Positions 26,343 through 39,536 of a DNA stretch of 64,000 nucleotides are shown here, piece by piece. The stretch is from Galbula dea (taxonomy: Eukaryota; Chordata; Aves; Piciformes; Galbulidae): contig VWZX01005788.1 in assembly GCA_013399015.1 (NCBI GenBank), forward strand, positions 64,043 to 128,042, written 5' to 3'. Both the position numbers and the translations under genes were made by a program. Numbering within the stretch: the first letter of the stretch is position 1; each line of letters starts with the position of its first letter. A model generated the notes under the pieces. The model worked only from the letters and a program-made list of their open reading frames with translations. It did no database searches and had not been told where the DNA came from.

Positions 26343-26455
26343 AGAGGGAAACCCAATCATGAGTAAACAAGTCCCATCATTTTCTTTAAGAATTTTCCTT
26401 GAAATTTTGGGAAAAACAAATCCCAGAAAACTCATGGGGGCAAATTGGTTCATCT

Positions 26456-26510
26456 CTGTTAACTTCCGTGGAGCTATGCCAGGTGACAGGAGCTAAACAT
26501 TTGGCCCAAG
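26456..26510 (+). repeat. Ancient amniote-type repeat relic (related to 36616-36712)
   Basis: TTAACTTCCGTGGAGCTATG followed by CCAGGTGACAGGAGCTAAAC and ATTTGGCCCAAG matches the order of phrases at 36640-36705. Strongly diverged; classification needs a library search. Confidence 0.35.
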
Positions 26511-29500
26511 ATATTTAGGTTGAAGTCATCTATACATCTTACTGAATGTGAATCCAATCTTGCTTGCCCTGGATTAGCTATTCCAGTTTTATGTCAACAC
26601 TGAAGGACTTTGAGGAGTTGGAAAAATATCCACTGGAATCAGGCCTGCAGATTTAGTTGCAATACAATTCCTCTCGCCTGAACTGAAGAACACAAGTAGC
26701 TCAACCATTCCTCAGGAGACAAACAGGACCTCAGCTTTAGGAAGGACAAAGATTTTCCTTTTGTTGGACACACTACAAACAATTTGTTAAGACCAGGAAG
26801 AAAATGCACTACCAAGGGAAAACAGTGTCTGTCAGTCTGCCAGTGATGCCACTTTCACTATCAGAACCCCATCGTTTAAACACGAGTTAGTTTCATGATT
26901 TCTCAGCTGAAATTGTTTATTTTGATGGAGCCAAAACTTTGTTTTCTTCCTTCTCTCTTGCAGCTCAAGGCACATTTTAACAACCAGCAAGCTTTCAGGA
27001 TAAATGCTTACCAACAAAAAACACTTCCCAAGCTTAACTCCAGCATGAATATTGAAGCTATAAGGACACAACTTCACAGAGTAATTAGTCTAGCTCAAGC
27101 AATTTTCTTCCTGTATATGCCACAAACCTGCAGCACACATAAACCAAATGAAAGTTTCATTCATATGCCTATGCCTGAGCAACCTACCACACCAGTGTTT
27201 ACTTTTTACACACCAAAATCCTGATTTCTTTTTTCCCCTCTTGATTACTTACACTGCCAGCATGCAGTACAGATTATCAACCCCTAAAAGGATCATACAG
27301 ATCCAGTGACTACTACATAATTAACAATAACTTGTAGTAATGCAATTTAAGAGTCTTTTTAATGGGCATAGATGGCAGAATGTATAGCCCATCTTTCTTT
27401 GTCATCCTAGAAAAGGGGCCCCATGCGGAGCTGCTGGTTGCTGAGTGATGCTTTGTAGTCTGTACCAGACAGTTGCACAGTACCAGCTGCATTGGCAGGT
27501 AGCCGAAGTGCAAAGAGATAGCTGCCAAGCTATGCTATACAAAGGAAGCAGTGCCAGAGAGAAAGGGACCTTTGCATGAAGTCACCTTTGACCCTGAAGC
27601 CAGCATGGATCCCATATTCATCAATTCCAGACAATTGCATCTTTCATTCCACCACAAACTATGATTAGAAAGGGCCCATTTGTGGTTGTGATTGTTAGTT
27701 TACAGTTCCCAGAGATTGGATTATTTAATCTTTAGTTCTGTTGGCAGCAATATTTTCCCTAACCTTTTGTAATGGCATGCCAGTGATAATCTAACATATG
27801 TATATAGGGAGATGTACAGACACATACACCCAGACACGTCCCTTCCCCACCAAAACCGGTGAAGTGATAAAGATGCAAGGAGAAAAAAAAAAAGAGGAAA
27901 AGCTGCAGCACACAAACCTCATGTTGTCTGGCAAACACTGGGCTGCTGTAAAAGTTCAGAATTCACAGTCTGGAAAGCGCAGAAGCGCAGTGCCCTCTGT
28001 GTGCAGCAGTGCCTCAGCTTCTGCCCACAGACCTGACTATCCTACAGCTCTTTCTCCTTGGTAGGAAAACTTTTGCTTTAGAGAAAGGAGCTGTATCAGA
28101 GGTAGCATTTTCAGACAACTGTAGATTACTTCTTTCTTTTCTTTATTTAATTTCTATAAATATTGGCTGCCTTGGAGTACATGCAAAAAGAAAAAGAGCA
28201 TTAAAGAGATTTTAAACCGACTCATGAGAAAACCACCAATGACAAGCAAAAATACTATGTGAGGGGTGTCAGGAGGAGATGGTGCACAGAATAAAAGCAG
28301 CAGGGAAGTGTCTAGGTCTGGTCTGGGCTACTGCTCCCCTGGGTGCCTAGCTTTGATATTGTTGAGTCCTATTCAAATCCATGGCAGAGCTCATGAGGTG
28401 CACACGTGTGTCAGCATTTGCAAGTTTGGGATCTCAGTAAATGGATCTTCAATAGCAAACTGTTTCCAAATACCTCCCAAAATTCCCACAGCACTTCCTT
28501 AAGCAATAAAGCAAGTTGTTGGCACAATCAACAAGTATGTAAAGAACATAAGAGAGCTGAGAATACAGCTCTTAGTGATGACTTTCCATAGTGTTCAGAA
28601 GAAAAACCCAAACAAAATCAAATGAACTAACATTTGCAATTGGAGAGAAAAGGGGAAGCAAAAAAAAAGAAAGATAAGAGTCTATAAAACTTTCATGAAA
28701 ATCTATTTTTGATCTAATCCTTTGGTCTTACACTCAGAGATGCTAGCTGAAGGGAAAAAAATTCTCTCTACCTGAAGGCTGGCTGTCTTGTGCTGCACCT
28801 GACTTCTGGCTCACGTGCGAGACCGTCTGTTCTTTATTTTCACTCCGTATGAAGCTAATGGAATTTGCAGTTGATTAACCTCAAATCTGGAGTAATGATC
28901 CAGCCTGGGACTGCAGCTGGCAATGCTGGGGCTATTTGTACTTCTTAACTGAGTAAGACAGCAACAAGTATAATGGCACAAAGGTAAAGATCCCAAAGAG
29001 ATTGGCAAATGTCAGAGGTGCGTGAAAGGAGTTGAGAACATGACCTGAGGGTGCAGACAGTGTCCCCCCCTCTCCATGAAGAGGTGGAAGCACCAATGCT
29101 TAGATAAATTAATCACAAGATAATAAAATAAGAACTGTATGGCTACACTTATTCAATGATATTCTACAGGGGACACTCAAACCACAGGATTTACCCTTTC
29201 TGCTCACCCAATCCACACATGAGATAAAGGTCATCTGTTGAGGAACAGCCTCTGTAGAAAATTTAGGAGACAGAGTGCTAGAACATCTCTGCAACTTCTG
29301 TTATCACCACAAAATCAAATTCAGGGTAGAACTACACTGTATTATTTGTGTTTATTTATATTGATTAATAATTCTGTCTGAAACATGAAAATGGCAGCTG
29401 AAGTGCTGCAGATAAACACCACGCCACCAGAAAGCAACTCAAGCATTTTTTTTCTTAACAGAGGTGTTTGGTATTTTTCCTCCACAATTGTTCAAAGCTT

Positions 29501-30110
29501 CAATGAAAAGAATCACACAAATATGCACCAAACCTTGGAACTAATTTAGTTTAGCAAGTGCTTCACACATCTTCATTTACTGAACAATGTTACTTTCAAA
29601 TCATGACAACATTCTCCCTTCTTTGCCTCATGACTAATACAGTGTTATCCAAGCTGCTCCTCTTCAGACACTTCGGATCTTTACAAATCTTTTCCCCTAG
29701 CTTTACCACCTGATGTCTAATTAAAATGAAACTGAGAAAGCTCCTTCCACAGGTCTAAATCCCTCACCTCAAAGCCAGTGGCAGGCCCTGCTGGAGAAGG
29801 CATTGCAGGGCTCTCCTTCCACAGCATCAGTTGGAAGACAAACTTCTTTAAAGAAGTAGATAAAACGAGCAGAGAGCTGGGATGAGGTCTGCTCGGTCTT
29901 GAGATCTTATACTGCTTGTTGGATAAATAAGTCTTAATATGTGTTGAATGAGTCTTAATGTGATGTAGTGAAAACACTTTTTCAGTCTGAGGAAGATCAT
30001 TCCTTGTCTCCTCTATAAGTCTTGTCAAGTTAATGACTACCAGTGGACTTGCCTAGCACTACATTACTGCCTGTATCTTATTTATATAGCGTGCATGTAA
30101 ATATACATGT

Positions 30111-30132
30111 GCACACGCACGCACGCACACAC
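30111..30132 (+). repeat. (CA/CG)n imperfect microsatellite
   Basis: Alternating purine-pyrimidine GCACACGCACGCACGCACAC followed by AC. Such tracts can adopt Z-DNA, but there is no sign of function here. Confidence 0.8.
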
Positions 30133-30782
30133 TGTGTGGACTATATGTCAACAACTAATCAAAAACTGTTTGCCCACAAGCATATGTGAAAAATTCATCT
30201 AAATAATTGTACATTTAATTTTTAATGAAATCCCAGTAATCCACTCAATCTACCAAACTCCTACTTAGTATGAGACAGGGGTGTGCAGAGAGATCTCTGT
30301 CTTACACGGCGTGAGCATACGAAGCACTTCAGGCATCTTCAGTCATGTTTTATTAGAATACTATCCTGATTTTGAGATCACTGCTTTTACTTGTGTGCAG
30401 AGTGAAGGAGCATATGCTCTATGAGTAACCCATAGTGTTTGGCTTAAAGGCAAAATAAAAGTCAGCAATAAATAAACAGTATCAAACAGACTGCTGGTAG
30501 ATGGAGAAGACTCCACAGCCTTTCCTGTCTTTAGTTCCCCAATTCTTCACAAAGTTAGATTTATAAGGATTTTTTGAATAAAATAATGTACTGCAATTAC
30601 AGCATCTGTCTCCAGAGAATGTTGGAAACCCACTAATTAACATCTAACACCCTTTTTTGAGGTGAGTTTTATTATTCTGCTCCACAGGTGAGGAGAAATG
30701 ACAGTGAGAGATTTGGCAGACCTCTACAGAAAGCAAGGGAAACACGTTGCATAGCTGCTTGTAAGAACACCCTTTGGAGCAG

Positions 30783-30803
30783 GCACCTGCATTTTGCAGG
30801 TGC
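30783..30803. repeat. Perfect 9-bp hairpin containing paired E-boxes
   Basis: GCACCTGCA, loop TTT, TGCAGGTGC. Each arm contains the E-box CACCTG/CAGGTG, the core bound by E-protein, ZEB and SNAI factors. A further GCAGGTG occurs at 30909-30915. Confidence 0.85.
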
Positions 30804-33800
30804 AAACACCTTCAGCACATAAAAAGCAAACACCCATCCTGGAGCATGCACCCAGAAAACTTGTTAGAACAAAGAAGTTTGCAAGCATGAACACACATCC
30901 ATGGAAGTGCAGGTGTTGGATTATTTCCATCTAAAGCACAGGAAAAGATGTTTGCATCAAATTGAAATTGTCATCAACCTCCAAACTCTGCAGCTCTCTC
31001 ATTCCACCCTTATTGGTCTATTTACTTCTCATATTCCAGAAAAGCTTGTCTCTTGTTTTTCAGGGTACAACTTCCACTCAGCTTGTCTCCAGCCCCTTAT
31101 CCTGTTGAAAGGGAAACTAAAAATTCCCAGCCCATTGCTCTGTCCAAACTTAGGCAGCCAATCATTCCCTTTTTGACTAGATAACTGTTTTTCAGTTAAG
31201 ATGTTGTGCTCTTTCCCAGTGATTGTCTGCAAATCACTACTGTGAAGACCTTGGGTTTTTACACAGGATCACTTCCATGATCATTGAGCAGATCTGAAAA
31301 CAGTTGTGTTAGGACAAGTGACAGCAAGGTGGACTGCACCATTCAAAGATGGGAGGGCCTGGTTCCAGCTGAATGTGGCTCCTGAAGTTACTGTGGTGTG
31401 AAACCACGGGCTATCAAGCTGAAAGTGGGAGACACCAGGATGCATGGCTGTGGGGCACGATGCACTATGGGGCAGTAGAGTTTTCTGAATCCCAGAGACA
31501 CAAGAGGAATGATGGCATCCAGGTCTTTGCTCCTTTTTCCCCCCCTTGTTTTCATTTTCTCAGCTTTCATCAGAGTTTACAGCAAAGTTCCCTAAAATTC
31601 TACAATGAAGCAGATGCCATCAAAAGTGGTTGCACTCTTGATCACTGGGGACATCTCGTGGAGCTGGCACAGAGCCTTGTTTTGTTCAGCCACTGCTTTT
31701 GTCCTATGGCTCTTTGGCTTCTTGCTATGGAGTTGCCTCAGTGCAGAAGAGTTTGGGCAACAGAGCTACTAATCTGCAATTCAAACCATGCCTCTGCCTC
31801 TGAAGAGAGAGAAAGGAACCCACAAAATTATCTTCCTGTGCACTGGTCCAGTTACTGGAGGACCAGAGCAGTTGGTAGCCCATATGTCACTGAATGGGAT
31901 TTTAAGTAATGAAAATGAAACAACTTCAAAGAGATTTGGAGGACAAGAAAGAAAAAAAGTCATCTTGTGGTTCACTACCTCTTCTCAGGTGTGATCTCCT
32001 GACTACTGCTCTTCATAATGCCAGAAAAAGTTTGCATGCCAAAGCCTTCCCCTTCCTTCCTATCTCCTTTACAGTGCCTGTGCTGAAAAGCCCAATGTTT
32101 TGGTCAGGTTTTTTTTTACTTCTGTTCTTTAAACTGTCTTGTCTCAACACAAACTTACAGAAGAAAGCAGCAAATGTCATTTCTTGCCAGGAGCCAGGCC
32201 TTCACCAAGGACTTCCAACCTTTTCATCCTATGTGTCCACATTCTTCTGTGGAAGGTATTTCACTTATTTCTTGATGAAAGGCTCTTAGAAAAACTCCAT
32301 TATGAATGAAAAGAGCAGGTGTCCATAGAAATACAATACATTTTAACATCCCTACACATCTCCAGAGGGAAAAAGTCATGTCCTATAAAATCAGGTGAGA
32401 CAGATACAATCTGTAAGAAAGTTACTATTTGCTTTTAAATTGTTTAAGAATGATTCAGCAATTACTGAGTGTGAGGGAACACCATCGGTGTGCTGAAACA
32501 GTGTCTCATGTACACTTTCCTTTGCTGTGTGTGGCTGACAGATAGCTGATCTCTTAAGCCTCATTTCCTTAGGAAATCAAGATAAAAGGTGTGAAAGCAA
32601 CAAGTCCTAATGCAATGCTTATATGCATTGCAATTTTTCTAAACTAAGTCATGATTAGCAGCAGACCATGAGTAAATCTGACCTATACTTGTGTTTGCTT
32701 ATAATCCTTAAAGATTTGTTCTGTTTGTGCTCCTATAAAACCCCTGGTGATTCACCTTTCAGCCACTGCCCTAATGTTTAACCTGTTCTTCATCTAGCCT
32801 TTCAAACAGTATCACAACCCAAAATTTCACTAGCAAAGAGAGGTGCACATGCATGTTATTCCTGTGTGTTCACAAGAGTGAACAAAAATGCTGAGTGAAT
32901 GAACAACCAAACAGAACAGTTTTTATCCTTTCTTATTGAACATAAAAGGTTAATGTGGGTCACTTTAGAATTCTATTTTCCCTTGATGTAAACTCTACTT
33001 TCCATTTCCATTCTCTTTACTAAAGATGATTACTTATGAATACCAGTATATTTCCCTGCAGACTAAGGTCCTTTTTCTCCAGCCCAGCTGAATTCAGGAT
33101 TTAATAAAAAAAAAAATACATGGAAAAACTCTGCTCTAATTTTCTCACAAACTCTCTCAGTTATGGAAGTACTCTGCTAGTGACCACATACCCTCTGTGT
33201 CTTCTGAGTTAGTCATGTTTAAAGCAGAAAGGCCTATTAGAGAACACTACTCGTGCTCTTCATTTCCTCCCTGCTCCTATTGACAACCTCAATCCATGTG
33301 TGCAGTTCCAATCGAGTTGTGAAATTAATATGGCTGTTTGCTTACATCAAGGGCAACCTGCACTCCTTTGAAAGCAAGGGCATTGCAATTATTGGTAGTA
33401 AAAGCCTACAAGCTTCTAGTGCCATCTGTACCATCCAACACTTCCACCCATCTCTCCTTGTATTGCTAACTTTGCGTTTCACAGCTTCGGAAAAAAAAAG
33501 AAAAGCCACCAAAGAACAGACATGCTTGTACAGGCAAAATATTTTCAATCTCACTCCATTAGCCAACACATCTATTTAATTTGTCCTAATGATTTTTGTC
33601 TGATTGAGAATTACTCTTCAAGAATCTATTGGGTGGAAAAGAGATCCAGAGATCTTCACCGCAGTGAATGGAAGTTCTGAAACCTTCATGCAAAAGAGCT
33701 GTTGTAGGTTTGTACAGGGCCTGCTCCAAAGTCACCTCAACCAGACCACCTCTTGCTGCTCTGAGAGCAGGTGGATTTTTTGGGAATGTGACAGGACCTC

Positions 33801-34509
33801 TGCTTTTTCTGGTGGATACAGTCTAAGTGTATTGCATACTTAAAGTGTGTGTACTTAGAGGTACAGCGAGCTCCAGTATTTGCACTGAGATCTGTAACGG
33901 TTAACTGCAGTTTTGGTGAAAGTTTCATCAGTGGAAATAAAGATATTAACATTCCAAAATATGCTATTATGAACTAGCATCTTTGTCTTCAAATATCAAC
34001 AAAGAAACAACTTGATTCATCCTAAAATCATCTTTAAATATTAATCAAGTGCTAGTGACCACATCTGAGGGAGAGGAGGGAAGCAGCACAGCGAGGTTCT
34101 TTTCACGCCAGGATTAAAACATAGGGAACCTTTTGACAACCAAAACCTTTACCTTCTTCCTCTGATATGAAGGTAGGGAAACCAAATATTTCCTTCCTTA
34201 CTCATAAAAAGTTTCAGACTTTTTTTTTTATTGGTATGGAAACTACTAGGACTTTGCTAGCAAAAAGTTTCAGAATATTCTCTTATTTTCACCTCTGTTT
34301 TCTACTACTCCCAGTACTAGTGAAGGGGTTACCTGAGGGAGCAGGATCAGACTGCCAGAAACCACCACAAGCATCCCAATCAATTTAAAGATCCAGTTCT
34401 GGTGTTGAAACTGGAGTGTATGATTGGTCTCACAGCCTTTGGATTCAGATCAAGGTCTCAGATCTTTCAGGCAGTGTTTACCTTTTTTTTGGTTTTCTTG
34501 CATGGTCTG

Positions 34510-35065
34510 GTGTTCAATACAGTTCGGGCACCTTCAGATCTCAGTTTGCTCTGTGAGATTGAATGATGGTGAGCGGTAGCACAGAGACACCTTCGGTACA
34601 GCACGAACCGAGGTTAGAAGTCCTCCAACTTCTCTGTCACGAGATAGGTCCTCCAGGTCATAAATGATCACATTGATTTCATAACCTGGGGCCACGACAA
34701 GCTCTGGAAATAATACATGGGCCTCACCAGTGAGAATGAGCTGGCTCGTACGGGTACAAATCTGTTCTCTTCCTCATTCTCCTCCTGGTCAGACAGCTGT
34801 CTACACAACATCCTTCTCCCCCGGTAAATGCCAGGCAGGGACATCAGATCTCCAGCTCCTGGCTTAGAGGGTAACACCTGGAGCCCAAGTAAATGTTTTG
34901 GATAAACTGTCTTTTTATCTCTAGCCTTTCCTCGGGGTGTCCTACGGCTACGCCATCGCCTTACGACAAACGCGGGAGTTTCAGAGGGGAAGAGGCTGAA
35001 CAAGGGTTAACGTGGCGCACTCTCCTCTCACTAAAATGATGTCATTTCTCTTCCCCTCCCCGAAA
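34510..35065. other. Isolated CpG-rich segment with overlapping open frames, identity unknown
   Basis: About 20 CpGs lie in some 560 bases, well above the flanks. On the minus strand one frame is open from 35003 to 34668 (111 codons, but beginning TTG rather than ATG). It carries a basic stretch (RRWRSRRTPRGKARDKK), an RGRR site and an acidic run (SDQEENEEEN). A second minus-strand frame is open over about 34755-34534 and ends in TGA. An 8-base A run (minus strand) lies about 40 bases past that stop. On the plus strand a good acceptor-like tract, TTTTTATCTCTAG, ends at 34923. Possibilities are a small CpG island with a noncoding first exon, a decayed retrocopy, or another old insertion. I do not recognise the protein in any frame. 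Confidence 0.35.
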
Positions 35066-36615
35066 GTATCTGTTGCTTGGTTGTTTACATACTGAAGTTA
35101 ATTTCAAATATACATTATAGACCTGCATGGTTTCAAATTGAATGAATCCTCACAGCTGAAGACATTTATACAAATCTAATTTAAACCTCCACTGCTTCAG
35201 TGTTATTAAAAAAATATTGGTTTCTAGCCACAAACTACCCATTTTCCTTGTTTTCTGTATTTTCTCCAGAAAAATAAAGACTAAGAAAACAGAAGTACTG
35301 GTATATTGTAGAAATTGTCCCAATGAGTTTATAATCCCGTGTAAGTTACATAGTACTGATAAGTAAAGGAAGTTCAACCAGACAGTTTAATCCTCCAATT
35401 TCCTGTCTTCTAATCAGCCACTGACTCCTCTGGCTTTAAATTAGAAACATTCATGGCAATATTCAGGATATTCAGGACAGGTGAAGGAAAAAGAGTAGAA
35501 GACAACTAGGGCAAATAGTTGTAGGCAAAAGGAGGCCACATATAGAAAATGGAGATACTGTAAAGTGTTTATAATGATGCATTGAATACATGTGTTGAAG
35601 TTAAACGTGGAATTTAGCAACTCTGACAGAGAAGGAATAATTAAAAACATTTATGCAGCAACTGAGCAGTGTTATGAACATATGAGAGTTACTGTATGAA
35701 ACAAAGACAATCCACGCTGCAATGTAACACTCTGTTCACATTTGGTTATTTTTATAGAGACAGGAGCAAGATAATTATTAATAATGTGTGCTTTTTGATC
35801 TACAGTAAATGATAAGGAGGAAGCACAAATCAGCAAAGCCACGTATGGTTCAACAGCTTGTGGGGATTACCATTCCCAGCGTAGATGAGAGACTGTAGAT
35901 GCACTTACGTATAGATACGCTCAGTGATTTAAACAAGAAACTACTTCTGAGTGCTTCATGCTGCTGGACTTTTCTTAGCTTTGGTAGTAACAATTAGCTT
36001 TCCATATGATGAAATTAAATATTTAGTAGATGCACTATTATTTGTAATCTCATTTGCAATGAAGTTTATCGGGTGGATTGTGTTAATTCTTAATTGATGG
36101 CAATGGTAGTAACAGTTTGAAATGGTCTTTATTTTTTTTTACTGCAGAAATTACCTGAGATGTTTCAGCTATTCCTCTGAAAAAAAACCAAAACACAGAG
36201 GTGTCAAAGAAAAGATTTACTAAGAGCTCCAGTGAAAAAATGATGTTGAGTTAAAAACCTTTAAAGTAACAAAATGACCAAGTCCAATCCTACTCTTAAT
36301 AAATTCTCTTTTAACTTAGAGCATCTAAAGAAAATAAAGGCAGATACTGAATAAAGACTGAACTGTGGCTTGCTAGCCTGGTAATAAAAACAGAAGAGAA
36401 TTATTTCAGAAAAGCCTGGAAGATCTGCTTTAACTGTTGTATTCAGGAACAGCAGTTTGCATGCTAACTCATCCAGGGACTCATTTCAGATGGCTTCTTA
36501 TTCATTAATGGGGCTTTTTCTCTTCAGATATTTCACCAAGGAGAACAGTTTGGGGTTTGAAACTGTTTGGACTGCGAGAACTCCAATTAGGGTCAAAGTT
36601 GGCCCCCAGTCGCTC

Positions 36616-36712
36616 AGGTAAGTAAACCTGGAGTAACCCAACTGCTCTTAATGGAGTGACTCCAGGCTGATGGTAGTGTAAACCTGGAGCAGAATTTGGC
36701 CCAGGACCTTTA
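36616..36712 (+). repeat. Ancient amniote-type repeat relic, family not assigned
   Basis: The sequence GGAGTAACCCAACTGCTCTT, then AATGGAGTGACTCCAGG and GGAGCAGAATTTGGCCCAGG, is a phrase common in old reptile and bird interspersed repeats. Similar pieces occur at 26456-26510 (GTGGAGCTATGCC, then CATTTGGCCCAAG), at 12007-12062 in the other orientation (GAGGCCAAATTC, AAGTCAATGG), and perhaps at 9233-9275 (AAAACTCCCATTGACTTCAG). Confidence 0.4.
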
Positions 36713-37664
36713 GGTTTGTGTTGTCATTGAGAATTTTCCTCCAGCATGTACCTTTGCTGCGGACGTATTTCGATAACCCCGTGCAAAGGAATGTTGCAGA
36801 CAATCCCTTCTTAAAGATATGGAACAGCCACATCATATTGGCTTGCTACAGCAAATCATTTCTAAAAAAATAATCAGCTTGAAATAAATGTTTATAAAAG
36901 TAGCACAGCTGCACATATTTGTTACAAATGCAAGACAGAACTGAAACTTTTCTGTGACTAACCCTTTAGTGTCTCTATGACAGCATCCAATTTAAGGAAG
37001 AAGTGCCAAGGAGTACAAAATAATGATCATTTTTCCAACAAACTAATTCATCTCTTCTCTTCAGGTTGCTATACCAGTTCAAATATTTGCTATTACATCT
37101 ATATTAAAAATATAATTCATTCCTATGCAAATTTATAGCATTTGGGGGAATTTTTTCTGCTAAACTGCCACATCAAAATACAATCCAAAATAATAACTGT
37201 TTCTGCATTTACTCCATTAAAGCAGAAGAAAAAGCAGATTAGGTGTCAAAAGATTGCCTTACAAACTGTGGTGACAAACACAATTATTGCTCAAGTGTAT
37301 AAATCCTATGGGCTCCACTGAAATAGTTTGAAACATTCATAACTGTCTAGAAGAAAGAAAAATAACATTTTCCTTTTACTTTGACCCCTTGCTATTTTGG
37401 CAAGCAAGATAAAATATATTAGCCATTCCATCAGATGGCTGGAGAGAAAAACTAGCTGTGATGAGGAAAAACAAATTAAAGGAGCATTAATAAAGATTAT
37501 CTATGAAAGAAAATAAGGTCAAAATTAGAACTCTGCATTTTTAAAGCCACCTTTCAAAACTGCAAGCTGCTTTGCCCAATGCTAAAATCCATTCATTTTA
37601 CTAATCATGCAATCAACCAATCTCCATTATCTCCAGCTAGCTAGCTATAAACATGCTATAGACT

Positions 37665-37743
37665 GGAGGGAGAGAGGGAGAGTGTGAGGTTGAGAAAGGG
37701 AGAGAGGGAGAGAGAGAGAGAGAAAGAAAGAAAGAGAGGGAGA
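37665..37743 (+). repeat. GA-rich (GAGA/GGGA) tract
   Basis: About 80 bases that are almost entirely purine on the plus strand, made of GA, GGGA and GAAA units, interrupted only near 37683-37692 (TGTGAGGTTG). Confidence 0.85.
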
Positions 37744-39536
37744 TTACTACACCCAGCCTTTTATAAAGCTGTTTCTTTCATTATAACAAGTCTTTTCATC
37801 AAAATGCCACAGAACCTTTAAATTTGGGCAAGAATACTCCAGGACAGTACAGAGCTATAGCTTAAAATGGATTTAGAACCTGCTCCAGAAAGGAAACAAA
37901 CTCTCCCTCGTTTGACACACAAATTGTTTACGATTCATTAAAAAGCAAAATTGCATATCCCAGTGCTGGCAGCTGAGTCCATATGGGTGCAAGGGGTATT
38001 CACTCCTCTCTTTGTATGCTGGCAGTACCCAACCGAAGTTTAGCACTGTGCAGCTGAGATTTTGTGCAGCCAGACGATGCATGAGGTAATTTTAAAAGCT
38101 TTATTTGTCTTTAAAACATTAAAATCTGCTCTCTAGCTTACTTTTGATTCAGAGAATGTGGCAAATGGGATGAGGTTTGGGGGGGTAGAAAAAATTAAAA
38201 TAATAGATATCTACTTTTTGTTGTATGGTTTAGATTCACAGCCTATGAAAAACTGCTTATTACTCCATCAATAATTGAAACTTTGTAGGAAAATTATTTG
38301 CAATTAACACATCTATTGTAAAGATCTTGAATTATTCATTTCAGTTAAAAATAACATCTCTTTCATCTAGCACAACTTCTACAAAAAGAGGCTATTTTAG
38401 TGAATTTTTTTTTGTTGTTGTTCTCTTAGAAAATAAATGGTGTGATGTTCAAGTTAAGGAGAACTTTCTGCAATGTTTAATCTAAACAACAGCCTGTGTG
38501 GTTATAAAACTGTTTATTTTTAGGCAAGTGCATTACTAAATGTTTCCAGCATTTTTACATATTATATTCACAGTCCTAAAACATCTGTGAAATGAATGTG
38601 ACTGAAAGGAAACTTCCTCAGACACTTTCTATAGGGTGATAATAGCTGCCTAATAACATTTGAGGATGCTTATTAAATAATAAACTCGGATGCACCTCAT
38701 CAGAAAAGCAGCCGATAGACAATAAAAGAGGAGTGGTAATAAGAGAGAGAAATGGCTTTGAATAAGGCAAAAATCACAGCACGATATAAACCCCAGGGTT
38801 AAAACAGGTACTTGAAAACTTTGCTTTGAAAATGATAACTGAGAATCAAATAGTCTTATTTACAAAGCTCTAACAAGCTAAGCAACAACAAAAAAAAGTC
38901 ACATGAATAATCAACAGTTTACGTGCATGCAAATACCCCTTCCCCCTCCAACTTCCCCTGGCAGAAAGTCTAATTGGAAAATCAGTACTATAAGTAAAGT
39001 GGTTAGCCTTCCCCATTCCCCATTAACCAAAAGCTGCATGTTACATTTCACTGGCAACCGCTGGCAAACCTCTAATAGAGGGTTTAAAAGGAAAAAAATT
39101 AAGAGTTTAGACAAAACACAAACGGAAAAGCCCGAGCCCAAACACCTTTAAATCCAAGCCACATGATATGCACAATGGCTACCACCAAGCTGCAGAATCA
39201 AAACCTTCCGGATCTCACTTTTTAAAAGTCTTTCAAGTCCTCAGAGGTCTTAAACTTTCCAAATGACACCAAAATTGGTCGGGGGTGGCGAGGGGGGAGG
39301 AAGGGAAAGCCCCCGACTTGTTTCGGCGTATCATACAATGAAAGTGATCATGCCTTGTTTTGTAATTCCACTCGCCAGTCCTTTTTTAACTGATATCTAT
39401 GTGAAATGAGCTGAGGTTCACGGTCCAGTTAGGAGCAGATAATACATTCATTGTCCTGGCAGCAAACTTTTCCTCTCACTGGAAGAATTCACGCTTGCCG
39501 CAAGAATAATAATTACAGAAAACTAAAAATGCGCCG

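Larger units (their letters stand above)
16657..34509. other. Long gene-free, CR1-free intronic DNA
   Basis: No CR1 tail, LTR or coding exon recognised across about 18 kb. It holds microsatellites, the mono-G gap, a hairpin with paired E-boxes at 30783-30803 and one 178-codon plus-strand frame (31373-31909) without recognisable family features. A small CpG-bearing patch lies near 20015-20240. Confidence 0.5.
35066..39239. other. AT-rich gene-free intronic DNA
   Basis: Strongly AT-rich single-copy sequence with an old repeat relic (36616-36712) and a GA tract. Several low-complexity-free blocks (for example 37540-37660, with homeodomain-like TAATCATGCAATCAACCAAT) look like candidate conserved noncoding DNA, by composition only. 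Confidence 0.45.

Noticed and set aside
31373..31909. Longest plus-strand open frame, 178 codons
   Set aside because: No recognisable domain, composition like translated noncoding DNA, overlapping minus-strand frames, no splice context. A frame of this length is plausible by chance in 64 kb.
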